A stretch of 64,000 bases of DNA, from assembly GCA_016709305.1 (NCBI GenBank), contig JADJNA010000047.1:248001-312000 (forward strand), read 5' to 3'. Position numbers and translations under genes: made by a program. Positions 24,523-33,491 of the stretch are shown piece after piece. This stretch comes from Candidatus Villigracilis saccharophilus (GTDB lineage: Bacteria > Chloroflexota > Anaerolineae > Anaerolineales > Villigracilaceae). The first letter of the stretch is position 1. Each line of letters starts with the position of its first letter. Under the pieces are notes generated by a model that was not told the DNA's origin, made no database searches, and saw nothing but the letters and a program-made list of their open reading frames with translations.

Positions 24523-25497
24523 ATGTGGCTGGTGACTGGCGCAAGCGGTCATGTTGGCAATGTCCTTGTGCGCAAACTTTTGGAACGTGGTGAAAAGGTG
24601 CGGGCGCTGCTCCTGCCCGGCGAATGCAGCAAATCAATTTCGGGATTAAATGTGGAAGCGTTCGATGGCGATATCCTCGATCTGGATACGGTCTTTGAGT
24701 CCATGCGCGGCGTGAAAGGCATCTTTCATCTTGCGGGCGTCATCTCGATCATGCCGGGCGCAAATCCCTTCGTGCACAAGGTCAATGTGGAGGGCACAAA
24801 AAATATTTTGCTCGCAGCAAGGGAAAGTGGTGTCAAAAAATTGATCTACACCTCATCCATCCATGCCATCCAGCGTGTCGAAGATGGCGTGATCGACGAA
24901 GCGCTGCCTTATGACATGAACAACCCTTACGGCGCATATGACCGTTCGAAAGCGGAGGCAACGCTCGAAGTATTGAACGCGGCTCGCTCCGGGCTGGAAG
25001 CTGTTGTGACCTGCCCCACCGGCGTGATCGGCCCTTATGATTTTCGCAGATCGATGATGGGCGCGGTCATCCATGATGCGGCTGCTGCGAAACCAACGCT
25101 GTACGTGGACGGCGCATACGATTTTGTGGATGTGCGCGATGTGGCAGATGGGTTGATCGCGGCGGCGGAACACGGAAAACGCGGCGAGAGCTATATTCTT
25201 TCAGGGCAAAAGATCACGGTGCGCTATATGCTTGAAACCGTACGTGAGATCACAGGCAAAAATTTCTTCCAGATGAAGATCCCGTTTGACCTGGCAAAGT
25301 TCGCGGCAGTCTTCACGCCTATGTACTATCAACTTGCAAAGGCAACGCCGCGTTTTACTCCCTATTCATTGGAAGTACTGCAGTCCAACTCGAACATCAG
25401 CCATGCAAAAGCGACCAGGGAATTGGGTTATACACCGCGTTCATTATATGAAAGCATCAAAGACACAGTAAAGTGGTTTTTGGAAAAGAAACAATAG
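24523..25497 (+). CDS. NAD-dependent epimerase/dehydratase (extended SDR)
   Basis: The 324-aa product begins with the nucleotide-binding motif VTGASGHVGNVLVRKLLERG and has the extended-SDR features GIFHLAGVISIM, KLIYTSSIHAIQ and the YxxxK motif in GAYDRSKAEATLEV. It resembles dihydroflavonol-4-reductase-like and sterol-dehydrogenase-like members. The substrate is not clear. It forms a two-gene operon with the TetR regulator, so it is likely induced by the regulator's ligand. Confidence 0.87.
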   Translation: MWLVTGASGHVGNVLVRKLLERGEKVRALLLPGECSKSISGLNVEAFDGDILDLDTVFESMRGVKGIFHLAGVISIMPGANPFVHKVNVEGTKNILLAARESGVKKLIYTSSIHAIQRVEDGVIDEALPYDMNNPYGAYDRSKAEATLEVLNAARSGLEAVVTCPTGVIGPYDFRRSMMGAVIHDAAAAKPTLYVDGAYDFVDVRDVADGLIAAAEHGKRGESYILSGQKITVRYMLETVREITGKNFFQMKIPFDLAKFAAVFTPMYYQLAKATPRFTPYSLEVLQSNSNISHAKATRELGYTPRSLYESIKDTVKWFLEKKQ

Positions 25498-25502
25498 CAA
25501 CC

Positions 25503-25584
25503 GTCATTGCGAGGGGTTTGCGTCATGGAGGTCTCCCCGCGGCGGCGCAAGTGTCGAGCGGAAGAGCACCGCTCTCGCAATGAC
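25503..25584. repeat. dispersed inverted repeat, GTCATTGCGAG family
   Basis: GTCATTGCGAG (25503-25513) and CTCGCAATGAC (25574-25584) are perfect inverted ends of an 82-bp intergenic element. Another copy lies at 62629-62711. Confidence 0.8.
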
Positions 25585-25606
25585 AGAATAACCAAAAGGA
25601 GAAAAT

Positions 25607-26470
25607 ATGAAAATAGTAACTGATTGCGCGGCGGACATGTCAGCCGAAGAACTTGAACAGCTTGGCGTCACTGCCGCACCCCTGTTCATTAACTTCCCTG
25701 AAGGCGAGATCAACGCCACTGAAATTTCTGCGGATGATTTTTACAATCGTCTCGAAGCCATGCGACCCGCCATCCCGACCACGGCGCAGCCATCCGCGGG
25801 GATCTTTGCGGAGCTATATCGCAAGCTCGCAGAAAAAGATAAGGATATCTTTTCGATCCATATCTCATCCGGGTTGAGCGGAACACTTAACTCAGCTCAT
25901 GATGGCGGTGGGCAGGCTGCGCCCGCGGCAAAAGTTAATTATTGGGATACGCTGACCCTTTCAGGCGGCGAACGCTTCCAGGTGATGGCGGCGGCGTTGG
26001 CGATCAAAGCAGGCTGGGCCATGGACGCGGTCCAGGAACGCCTGAAGAAAATCCGCGAAAACACTGAAGTGATCTACACATTGGACACATTGGAATATCT
26101 CGCACGCGGCGGACGCATTGGACGGGTCAAGGCGCTCGCGGGCGCATTACTTAACCTCAAGCCTGTCATTCGCGTGGATTCTGACGGCAAGTACAGCACA
26201 GTCGGAAACGGGCGCACATTAACCAAATCCATGAGCATGATCGCAGACAGCGTCCGCGAGAAATATGGAAATAAGCCGTTGTGGGTAACCGTACTGCACG
26301 GCCGCTTCGCAGAAAAAGCGGATGCGCTTGCCGCAGAGTTCAAGGAAAAATTAAATGTCGCAAAATTGGAAGTGGTGCGCATCTCCCCTGTTTTGGGCGT
26401 CCACACGGGACCCGGCATCGTCGGCGCTGGAATTGTGCCGATGGAATTGATGAGCGATCTGGTAAAGTAG
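25607..26470 (+). CDS. DegV family fatty-acid-binding protein
   Basis: The 287-aa product matches the DegV family, which binds fatty acids and in Firmicutes serves as the FakB partner of a fatty-acid kinase. It has the N-terminal VTDCAADM motif, the PTTAQPSAGIFAELYRKL segment, the ISSGLSGTLNSA phosphate-side loop and the C-terminal LGVHTGPGIVGAG motif. No FakA is visible nearby. AAAGGAG precedes ATG 25607, and a strong terminator follows. Confidence 0.9.
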   Translation: MKIVTDCAADMSAEELEQLGVTAAPLFINFPEGEINATEISADDFYNRLEAMRPAIPTTAQPSAGIFAELYRKLAEKDKDIFSIHISSGLSGTLNSAHDGGGQAAPAAKVNYWDTLTLSGGERFQVMAAALAIKAGWAMDAVQERLKKIRENTEVIYTLDTLEYLARGGRIGRVKALAGALLNLKPVIRVDSDGKYSTVGNGRTLTKSMSMIADSVREKYGNKPLWVTVLHGRFAEKADALAAEFKEKLNVAKLEVVRISPVLGVHTGPGIVGAGIVPMELMSDLVK

Positions 26471-26494
26471 TTGACTTTCAATTTGAATATAATC

Positions 26495-26524
26495 AGTCCC
26501 GAGGGGAACCCCTCGGGACTTTTA
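26495..26524 (+). terminator. intrinsic terminator after the DegV gene
   Basis: AGTCCCGAGGGG and CCCCTCGGGACT form a 12-bp stem with a 2-nt loop gap, followed by TTTATTTT. Confidence 0.88.
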
Positions 26525-26541
26525 TTTTCCAAAGAGAGACC

Positions 26542-27075
26542 ATGCAAACAAATATCCCAAATCTCACGACCAAAAATCTGACCTTACGCCCTTTGACCAT
26601 GGATGACCTCGATGCCATGTTCCGTTTGTTTAGCGAGCCAGATATGTTGAAGTATTTTCCGAACCCCAACCCACCCACGATGGATCGCGCTCAAAGGATG
26701 ATCGAAACTCAGATCCAGCAATGGGAGAAATATGGTTTGGGGTCGTGGGGAGTTGTCCCGCATGGTGAGACGGAGTTGGCTGGTTGGAATGGACTGCAAT
26801 ATCTTCCTGAAACAAATGAAATAGAAGTGGGCTATATGCTAAGCAGGAAATTCTGGGGCAAGGGATATTCAACAGAAGGCGCCCGCGCGGGAGTGGGGTT
26901 TGGATTCAAAATTCTCGGGCTCGACGCAATTATTGGTCTTGTACATCCCGAGAATATCGCTTCCCAGCGGGTTCTAATTAAGTGTGGGATGATATTCACA
27001 CATCAAGCAAATTATTTTGGCATGGAAATGTTCCGTTACCAGATCACGCGCGAAGAATTTTTTATAAGCGTTTGA
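26542..27075 (+). CDS. GNAT family N-acetyltransferase (RimJ-type)
   Basis: The 177-aa product has the GNAT fold of the RimJ/RimL type: TKNLTLRPLTMDDLDAMFRL at the start, the beta-4 strand IEVGYMLSRKFWGKGYSTEG with the acetyl-CoA pyrophosphate loop (KFWGKGYS), and LVHPENIASQRVLIKCGM at the end. It acetylates a protein N-terminus or small amine; the substrate is unknown. I chose ATG 26542 behind AAAGAGAG; the open frame upstream runs through the DegV gene and terminator. Confidence 0.85.
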   Translation: MQTNIPNLTTKNLTLRPLTMDDLDAMFRLFSEPDMLKYFPNPNPPTMDRAQRMIETQIQQWEKYGLGSWGVVPHGETELAGWNGLQYLPETNEIEVGYMLSRKFWGKGYSTEGARAGVGFGFKILGLDAIIGLVHPENIASQRVLIKCGMIFTHQANYFGMEMFRYQITREEFFISV

Positions 27076-27082
27076 TAAAAGA

Positions 27083-28207
27083 TTAATTCCATTTTTTCGC
27101 TTTTTCGATTCTCTCGCCCAGCGGCGGATGGGAGTAGAACATGAAGACCACCCATTTTTCGGGGTCGATCTCGCCAAGGTTCTGATTGGCTAATCTTGTA
27201 AACGCAGAGGCGAAGGCTTCGCTCTTGCCTGTGGACTGGAGAGCATAATCGTCAGCCATGTTTTCGCGCCAGCGGGAAATGGCGTTATCGAGCGGAGAGG
27301 TTAGAAAGCCATATATGCCGAGGATCAAGCCAAGCGCGGGAAATGCGGCGGGGTCACTGACACCCGAAAAGCCAAAGGTATTCACTGCCCAATTCATCCC
27401 AAGCGATGCGAGATAAAAACCTATTGTGGTCGAAAGGGTGCCGAACGCAATGAAGAGCGGAATATCGCGATGGACCTGATGGCCCAGTTCATGCGCGAGG
27501 ACGGTTTCGATCTCGTCTGTTGAAAATTCATTGATAAGTGTGTCACCCAAAATAATTCGGCGCGTGCTGCCAATGCCAGTCAATGCGGCGTTGGCAGATT
27601 TCGTGCGCTTTGACATATCGAATTTAAAGACACCGCGCACTTTGGTATTCGCACGCTCGGCGAGTTTCATTAATCTGTCCGCAAGTTCTTTATGTTCGTC
27701 GCCAAGTGGAACATATTTGTTGAACAATGGCATGATCAGGATCGGGGCAAGATTGGACATTAAGACAGAGAAGACCAATAACCCGCCCGCCACCCACAGC
27801 CACCACAGGTCGCCGGTAACTCTCAAGGCAAGATAAAACAATTCAAGCAGGATCAAACCAAGGGGTGCGCCGATCGCGAGTCCCTTGAGCTGGTCAATGA
27901 CCCAGTCTTTGAGCGTCTGGTTGGACTGGTCAAAGCGATGCGGGAGGATAAATCCACTGTAATATCCGAGCGGCAGATTTATTACAAAATAAACACCGCC
28001 AAACACCGCTACGAAAAGAGCGACCAACAGCCAATCATTGACGGTAATGGACAAAAGAAAATTACGCAATGAAACGGCCCAGCCAAAGAAGAGCCACGCG
28101 ATCACATAGACAGCGCTAAAGAGATTATCGGCCAGCCAGAGCCGTCGGCGGATGCGGGAATATTGTTTTGCAAGTTTTTGTTTTTCGGGGTCGAGGGTGA
28201 TTTCCAT
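27083..28207 (-). CDS. M48 family metallopeptidase (Ste24/CAAX-protease type)
   Basis: The 374-aa membrane protein has about six hydrophobic segments, four before and two after the zinc motif AHELGHQVH (H239, E240, H243). The third ligand is the Glu in the late ENMADDYALQSTG segment. This arrangement matches Ste24/CAAX prenyl protease 1 homologues, which in bacteria act in membrane-protein quality control. I chose ATG 28207; a TATAAT lies about ten bases upstream, so the transcript may be leaderless. The open frame extends 36 codons further but without family similarity. It is convergent with the GNAT gene. Confidence 0.85.
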   Translation of the reverse strand: MEITLDPEKQKLAKQYSRIRRRLWLADNLFSAVYVIAWLFFGWAVSLRNFLLSITVNDWLLVALFVAVFGGVYFVINLPLGYYSGFILPHRFDQSNQTLKDWVIDQLKGLAIGAPLGLILLELFYLALRVTGDLWWLWVAGGLLVFSVLMSNLAPILIMPLFNKYVPLGDEHKELADRLMKLAERANTKVRGVFKFDMSKRTKSANAALTGIGSTRRIILGDTLINEFSTDEIETVLAHELGHQVHRDIPLFIAFGTLSTTIGFYLASLGMNWAVNTFGFSGVSDPAAFPALGLILGIYGFLTSPLDNAISRWRENMADDYALQSTGKSEAFASAFTRLANQNLGEIDPEKWVVFMFYSHPPLGERIEKAKKWN

Positions 28208-28368
28208 GAAAATATTATAGCACTCGACAAAAAGATATAATGCAGGCAATGAATACGCCAAACACGAAAAATCAGCCGCAGGCATGACGGTTTCACAATT
28301 GGCTCCAACAGGCATCCTCTAACAGAATTATTAGACCACGATCAAATGCAGGAACTGGAGAAATAAAA

Positions 28369-29188
28369 ATGACAGCATTAAACCCCGACTCTTACGAACT
28401 TGTCCGCCCACTTTTGCTCGGTATGGATTTTCACCTCGCAGGACGCTCGGTCCTTGCAAAGCAAACGCCTGCGCAAATTTTTGTGGACAATCACGAACAC
28501 CCCAAAGCGATATTCGTACAGGCAGGTCACAGATACATTCTGGCTGGCGATCCTGAAATAGATAGCTTCAACCTTGGGATCTCGAAAACTATTTACGAAT
28601 GCCATTTTTCCGCAGGCACTCGCCGAAGGACAGGAAGGTTTCGCAATTTATTACGATTCGGCAGCATGGGAGGAAAAGGTGGAGGCTATCCTCATGTATA
28701 AAGAGATCATCCACGCTGACCGCGAATACTATGCCTGCAAAAAATTAAGCAACCAGTGGCAGGACTTTATGCCCGAAGGCTTTCAACTTCAAATGGTGGA
28801 TGCGGATCTGCTGGCGAACGTGGATCTGAAACACCTTGACACGCTCAAAGAGGAAATGACCTCCGAGCGCCCCAGCGTGGATGATTTTCTTGCCAAGAGT
28901 TTCGGCGTGTGCGCGATCCACGAAAATGAACTTGCGGGGTGGTGTCTCTCCGAATACAACGCGGATGGCCGCTGTGAGATCGGCATCGAGACCACCAGCG
29001 ACTACCGTCAACGCGGCATTGGCACAGCGCTCACGCTCGCTTTTCTCGAACACGCCTTATCAAATGGCATCAGTGAAGTTGGCTGGCACTGCTACAAAAG
29101 AAACGAAGCATCGGCAAAGACGGCTCGCAAAGCAGGTTTCGACAAAGTCTGCGATTACAAATCCTTCATTGTTCTGCTCAAGGAGTAA
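28369..29188 (+). pseudogene. GNAT family N-acetyltransferase, frameshifted
   Basis: Two overlapping frames together make one acetyltransferase. The first encodes about 70 N-terminal residues (MTALNPDSYELVRPLL to DPEIDSFNLG). The second resumes at about 28580 with SRKLFTNAIFPQALAEGQEG and runs to 29188. Its C-terminus holds the GNAT acetyl-CoA loop TTSDYRQRGIGTALTLAFL and VGWHCYKRNEASAKTARKAGF. The break lies near 28583-28590, where the sequence has AAAA. It resembles the zwittermicin-A-resistance-type GNAT group. A single-base indel, real or a consensus error, explains it. An intact GNAT gene follows three bases later. Confidence 0.8.
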
Positions 29189-29190
29189 GA

Positions 29191-30135
29191 ATGAAAATCA
29201 CCATGCGCCCTTACCGAAGCGAGGAAGATTACTGGCGAATGCGTCAGTTCCTACGCGATGTTATGCTGCTGAATGATCTGCATCAACATAGCTGGCACGT
29301 CGCCCGTCTCGACTATTGGTGGTGGTTCATCCAACCAGACTTGGAAAAAATGGAGCTTGAAAAATCCATCTTCTTCTGGGAAACCGAAACAGGGGAGGTT
29401 GCCGCCATCCTCAACCCCGAAGGCAAGGGACAAGCCTATTTGCAGACCCACCCAAGGTATCGAACGCCTGAACTTGAAGAGGAAATGATCGTCACAGCGG
29501 AGAGGTATCTCAAACATCCGAACAGGAAAGGCAGGCAAAGGACTTTGGTCTTTGCTGATTCAAAAGATACACTGCGCCATGATATTTTGAAACAACGCGG
29601 CTATCAAAAAGTGGAACGTCCTGAAACGTGCGAGACCATCCACATGTTTCCGCTCGACATAGAAATCACCGAAGTTAAGACCCCATCGGGCTATACCATC
29701 CGCGCGATGGGGCATGGACTGGAGCTGCTCGAACGCTGTTATGCTTCCGGGCTTGGTTTCCACGATGACGATATCAACGTCGCCCGCGAAAACCGCGACG
29801 ACCCAACCTGGTATCACCACATCCAAAACGCGCCGCTCTACCGCCGCGACCTCGATATCGTGGCCATCGCCAATGACGGTTCCGTTGCATCCTTCTGCAC
29901 GGTCTGGTTTGACGATGTCACCCGTACGGCGTACTTCGAGCCAGTTGCCACTGTCCCCAAACACCAACGGCATGGGCTTGGCAAAGCCGTCCTCACCGAA
30001 GGGCTGAAGCGCCTTAATATGATGGGAGCAAAAATAGCCACAGTCGGCGGGTACTCAAATGCGGCAAATGGATTGTATTTCTCTGTTTTTGGTGAAGAAT
30101 ATGATCTTCTTCAGCCGTGGGAAAAGCTGGATTAA
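29191..30135 (+). CDS. GNAT family N-acetyltransferase (two-domain)
   Basis: The 314-aa product appears to have two GNAT-like halves. The C-terminal half is typical: VASFCTVWFDDVTRTAYFEP, then VPKHQRHGLGKAVLTEGLKR with the acetyl-CoA loop, and ATVGGYSNAANGLYFSVFGE. The N-terminal half (KITMRPYRSEEDYWRMRQFL) has the fold but no clear CoA loop. Substrate is unknown. It starts right after the frameshifted GNAT gene and is likely co-transcribed with it. Confidence 0.85.
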   Translation: MKITMRPYRSEEDYWRMRQFLRDVMLLNDLHQHSWHVARLDYWWWFIQPDLEKMELEKSIFFWETETGEVAAILNPEGKGQAYLQTHPRYRTPELEEEMIVTAERYLKHPNRKGRQRTLVFADSKDTLRHDILKQRGYQKVERPETCETIHMFPLDIEITEVKTPSGYTIRAMGHGLELLERCYASGLGFHDDDINVARENRDDPTWYHHIQNAPLYRRDLDIVAIANDGSVASFCTVWFDDVTRTAYFEPVATVPKHQRHGLGKAVLTEGLKRLNMMGAKIATVGGYSNAANGLYFSVFGEEYDLLQPWEKLD

Positions 30136-30158
30136 GACTTATTCCCAGGGACAAACCC

Positions 30159-30530
30159 ATGAATAAGAAAATGGTTATCACTGCCATTGCAGTTGGAACA
30201 GCTGCGCTTCACTTCGTAAAAAGTGAAAACTACAGAGGTTCATTTGCTTTATTTGTGAACGGCTATATGATTGACATCGTCCTGCCAATGACATTGGTTC
30301 TGCTCATGGGCTTGTTCCAAAACAAGATCCTTCGTTCGATTATTTTCCGTGGCTGTGCCGTTTTCATCACAGGTTGTCTGGTGGAATTCTCTCAATTTGC
30401 CGGGTATCCAATATTCGGAAGCACCTTTGACCCGCTTGATATCCTCGCTTATGCGGGCGGGGTGCTTCTCGCTATATTTCTTGACCTTGTATTATTTCCG
30501 CAATTGTACCCAACATGGGCGGATCAATAA
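30159..30530 (+). CDS. small membrane protein, VanZ-like
   Basis: The 123-aa product has four hydrophobic segments and the pattern CLVEFSQFAGYPIFGSTFDPLDILAYAGGVLL, whose end (here DPLDILAYAGGVLL) resembles the conserved D-x-x-D segment of VanZ-like and DUF2809 proteins. The function is unknown. I chose ATG 30159; the frame is open from 30117 inside the GNAT gene. It is last in the GNAT operon. Confidence 0.6.
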   Translation: MNKKMVITAIAVGTAALHFVKSENYRGSFALFVNGYMIDIVLPMTLVLLMGLFQNKILRSIIFRGCAVFITGCLVEFSQFAGYPIFGSTFDPLDILAYAGGVLLAIFLDLVLFPQLYPTWADQ

Positions 30531-30540
30531 TGGCAGCTTC

Positions 30541-31104
30541 TTAAGTAGCTGCTTCCGCCGCAAGCAAAGCAATGACTTCCTCTGATTTCATCACCTGTCC
30601 ATAGGATTTCAAGGCCGCCAAAAACGCCTTGTGAACATGCTCTGCAGGGATAATAGTCTCACCGTACTTCAAATCGCGCGTAGCACAGGCATCTTCCGCG
30701 ACCCAGACTTGAAAGCCAAAGTCCGCGGCAGCGCGGGCGGTGGCATCCACGCACATGTGGGTCATCATACCTGAGATAATGACTCGTTCAATTCCCCATC
30801 CCTTCAACATTTCAAGCAGATTTGTCTCACGGAAGGAGTTGGGGGAATGTTTGTAAACGATGGGTTCGCCTTCAAAATGCGCGGTCACATCGTGAATATC
30901 AGAGCCCGTTGTGCCTTTTACAAAAAACGGAGCATCGGGCTTTAGCGCGATATGCTGAATGTGGACATGATGCCCGCCATGTTCGCGGAAGCATTGAAGC
31001 AGCATATACGCTTTCTTCCCGGCCTCGAGCGGGTTGACCAGTTCCATTTTGCCGCCCGGGAAATAATCTTTTTGAATGTCAATTACCAGTAATGCTGTTT
31101 TCAT
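30541..31104 (-). CDS. isochorismatase-family cysteine hydrolase
   Basis: The 187-aa product has the isochorismatase-like fold with the Asp-Lys-Cys triad. The Asp is in LLVIDIQKDYFPGG (D9), the Lys is in EPIVYKHSPNSF, and the nucleophile Cys is in SGMMTHMCVDATARAAADFG. Family members hydrolyse nicotinamide, isochorismate, peroxyureidoacrylate and other amides or ethers; the exact substrate is unclear. Upstream, AAGGAG precedes ATG 31104. It is the last gene of a minus-strand run with the M50 protease and RNase H. Confidence 0.88.
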   Translation of the reverse strand: MKTALLVIDIQKDYFPGGKMELVNPLEAGKKAYMLLQCFREHGGHHVHIQHIALKPDAPFFVKGTTGSDIHDVTAHFEGEPIVYKHSPNSFRETNLLEMLKGWGIERVIISGMMTHMCVDATARAAADFGFQVWVAEDACATRDLKYGETIIPAEHVHKAFLAALKSYGQVMKSEEVIALLAAEAAT

Positions 31105-31115
31105 GGATCTCCTTG

Positions 31116-32717
31116 TCAGTTCATCGTCCCTTCTGAATCGGCAGTCAATTTGTGCAGCAACTCTTCAGACTGGCGTTTTAGATGCAATTTATCAGTGAGG
31201 GTGCTTACTTGCTGAAAGTCAGTTTTTGCCTTTTCGATCTCATTCAAGCCCATATAGGACCTACCCCGCCCCAAATACAAGCGTTCCAAACGCGGATTTA
31301 TCGTAATGGCGCGGGTGTAATCTGCAATTGCCTTATCATATTCATTATTAACGCGGTACGCATCGGCACGGCCTTGATAGGCATACCCGGAATTGGGCTT
31401 TGCATGTAAAGCACGCGCATAATAATCTTCCGCCCAATCGAGATAGGATTCATAGATCTGTAGATTTGGCTCGGACATAACCAGCGCATCTTTTTCGGAA
31501 AGCCCAAGAGCCGTATCCTGATCCTTGTGCGCGGCATCCAGATTTCCCAATCTGAAATAGATCATGGATCGAATAATGTAGATCAAGGTATATGCCGGCT
31601 GGAGGGAACTGCCTTTGTTAAGCTCGCTCAAAGCCGGGAGAAACTCTTTTTTTTCAAGTAGAACCGATCCGCGGTCAAAGTAGGGAACCGCCCAGTTTGG
31701 GTTAACTGCCTGGGCGCGCGCAAAATGATCCAGCGCAGAATCATAATCTTTATCCAGCGCGTATATTTCGCCGCGCAATTCCAAAGCGACCGCATGGGCT
31801 GGGGCAAGACCCAATGCCCGTTCCACATCCGCCAGCGCGCGCTCCTTTTGAAGCATATTCAAATAACAAGCAGAACGCGCCAGATAATGATTGACCTGCC
31901 GTGGCTCGCGTTCGATGTCACGGGTATAGCTCTGAACCGCGCGCTCAAAATCCTCGAGCATATAGTAATAACCTGCGCGGCGGTAAAAGTAATTGATCTT
32001 TAAGTTGATCCAGCGCAAGGCTGAACGATTCAGCGTGGTCATGGCAAACCCGATCAACACGCAGGAGACCAGCAGCAGATAATCACGGGTGAATACGCCG
32101 AACAGGAACAGAGCCACCAGCACGGGGATGCCGATAATGAGCGTGATCAGGTCGGCATTTGTCCTGCCAAAAAATATCTCCATGATGGAATGCGTGATAT
32201 TGCCCCCGTCCAACGGATATATGGGGAACAAATTAAAGACAGCAAGGATCAAATTCACGAGCGTGAGCGAAAAAGACAGGTTGACCAGCATTTGTGCCCA
32301 GAGAAAAATTTCAACATTCTTAATGAAGGGCATAAAGAGGACTGAAACAACAATATAAAAAAGAACAAAAAGGAAAGCAAGAAAAAAATTGACCAGAGGA
32401 CCCGCCGCAGAGATGACCAGGTTGTAAGCAGGCTTTTCCGATTTGCGGCTGAGATTGGTGAATCCGCCCAAGAGCCAGATGACGATGCTTTTTACTTCCA
32501 CGCCCACCAACCTGGCGGCAAGTGTATGACCAAGTTCATGCAGGAAAATGCACGAAATAAAACCGATCACCCACAACAAAGCCACCACCACATCCATGAT
32601 ATTAAGCGGGCGGAAAAGATAATAAGCGGCGGGAATGCTGAATAAAATGGAAAAATGAAAGCGAAAATCCACGCCGCGAAATCGGCCGAAGGACCATGAC
32701 CAGGAAAGCCAGTTCAT
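31116..32717 (-). CDS. M50 family site-2 protease with C-terminal TPR repeats
   Basis: The 533-aa product has an N-terminal membrane metalloprotease domain of about 230 residues with six hydrophobic segments. The zinc motif is LHELGHTLAA (H60, E61, H64) and the third ligand is in FNLFPIYPLDGGNI. The C-terminal 290 residues are tetratricopeptide repeats (for example YYMLEDFERAVQSYTRDIER and AYRVNNEYDKAIADYTRAIT), placed on the cytosolic side. TPR repeats probably recruit substrates or partners. I chose ATG 32717 by similarity; the upstream 32 codons overlap the RNase H gene. Confidence 0.88.
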   Translation of the reverse strand: MNWLSWSWSFGRFRGVDFRFHFSILFSIPAAYYLFRPLNIMDVVVALLWVIGFISCIFLHELGHTLAARLVGVEVKSIVIWLLGGFTNLSRKSEKPAYNLVISAAGPLVNFFLAFLFVLFYIVVSVLFMPFIKNVEIFLWAQMLVNLSFSLTLVNLILAVFNLFPIYPLDGGNITHSIMEIFFGRTNADLITLIIGIPVLVALFLFGVFTRDYLLLVSCVLIGFAMTTLNRSALRWINLKINYFYRRAGYYYMLEDFERAVQSYTRDIEREPRQVNHYLARSACYLNMLQKERALADVERALGLAPAHAVALELRGEIYALDKDYDSALDHFARAQAVNPNWAVPYFDRGSVLLEKKEFLPALSELNKGSSLQPAYTLIYIIRSMIYFRLGNLDAAHKDQDTALGLSEKDALVMSEPNLQIYESYLDWAEDYYARALHAKPNSGYAYQGRADAYRVNNEYDKAIADYTRAITINPRLERLYLGRGRSYMGLNEIEKAKTDFQQVSTLTDKLHLKRQSEELLHKLTADSEGTMN

Positions 32718-32724
32718 TAAATCT

Positions 32725-33348
32725 TTATTTCCTTCCAAAGTCTGCCGGATTCTCGCCCCATAGATCGGTTTCCCACTTCTTGATCTTATCTTCGGGTAGT
32801 TCGTTTTCTGCAAGCCAGTTCTCTGCGCTGTGAATGATGGCGAACAAGACCGCGTTTTTTGAGGTGTGTTTAAGTTTTGTTTTGCACTGGCCGTTATTCA
32901 CCCATAGAATGGCGTTTTCTGAATCGGAGTAAATGGGAATATGCGTATTATGTTTTGCCTGCCAGGTAAGCGCATGGACGATGGCTAGAAATTCCCCAAT
33001 ATTGTTCGTTCCATCTGAATACGGACCGGCATAAAAGATCTCCTCGCCAGTTTCCGTATTCACGCCGCGGTATTCAAGTTTGCCCGGCGCACCATTGCAC
33101 GCCGCATCCACACAGATGGATGGAAGCAGGGGCTTACTGCTCGCGGACTTCCACTTTCCATGTGTGGCGGCTTTGCCTTTATAGTCTTCATACTTGGCAA
33201 GAAACGCGGCTTCAGCCTCGGCATCGCTGTCAAAAGCCTTGAACTGAGCGCCGACAACACCCTTTACCTGCTTCTCACACTCTGCCCATGAAGTGAAGAT
33301 GCCTGTCTTGCGTCCTTTCCAAACGACGTAATATTTTGGCTTCGGCAT
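32725..33348 (-). CDS. rnhA: ribonuclease H with N-terminal viroplasmin domain
   Basis: The 207-aa product degrades RNA in RNA-DNA hybrids. The N-terminal 45 residues are a caulimovirus viroplasmin-type domain (YYVVWKGRKTGIFTSWAECE), which binds hybrids. The catalytic domain shows the metal-binding carboxylates D in ICVDAACNGAPG, E in NNIGEFLAIVHAL and D in YSDSENAILWVNN. It ends eight bases before the M50 protease start, so they share a transcript. Confidence 0.9.
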   Translation of the reverse strand: MPKPKYYVVWKGRKTGIFTSWAECEKQVKGVVGAQFKAFDSDAEAEAAFLAKYEDYKGKAATHGKWKSASSKPLLPSICVDAACNGAPGKLEYRGVNTETGEEIFYAGPYSDGTNNIGEFLAIVHALTWQAKHNTHIPIYSDSENAILWVNNGQCKTKLKHTSKNAVLFAIIHSAENWLAENELPEDKIKKWETDLWGENPADFGRK

Positions 33349-33491
33349 GCATCAATTTTACATCAAAGCACCGATAAAACAGAGTATCGCCTGCACAGGG
33401 GTTTTGATTTTTTGGCTGTGAACTTTTACAAGGTTGTGGTAAAAGTTAAGCGGTTAATTTTTGAAACAAACTTTATAACAGGAGTAATCGC

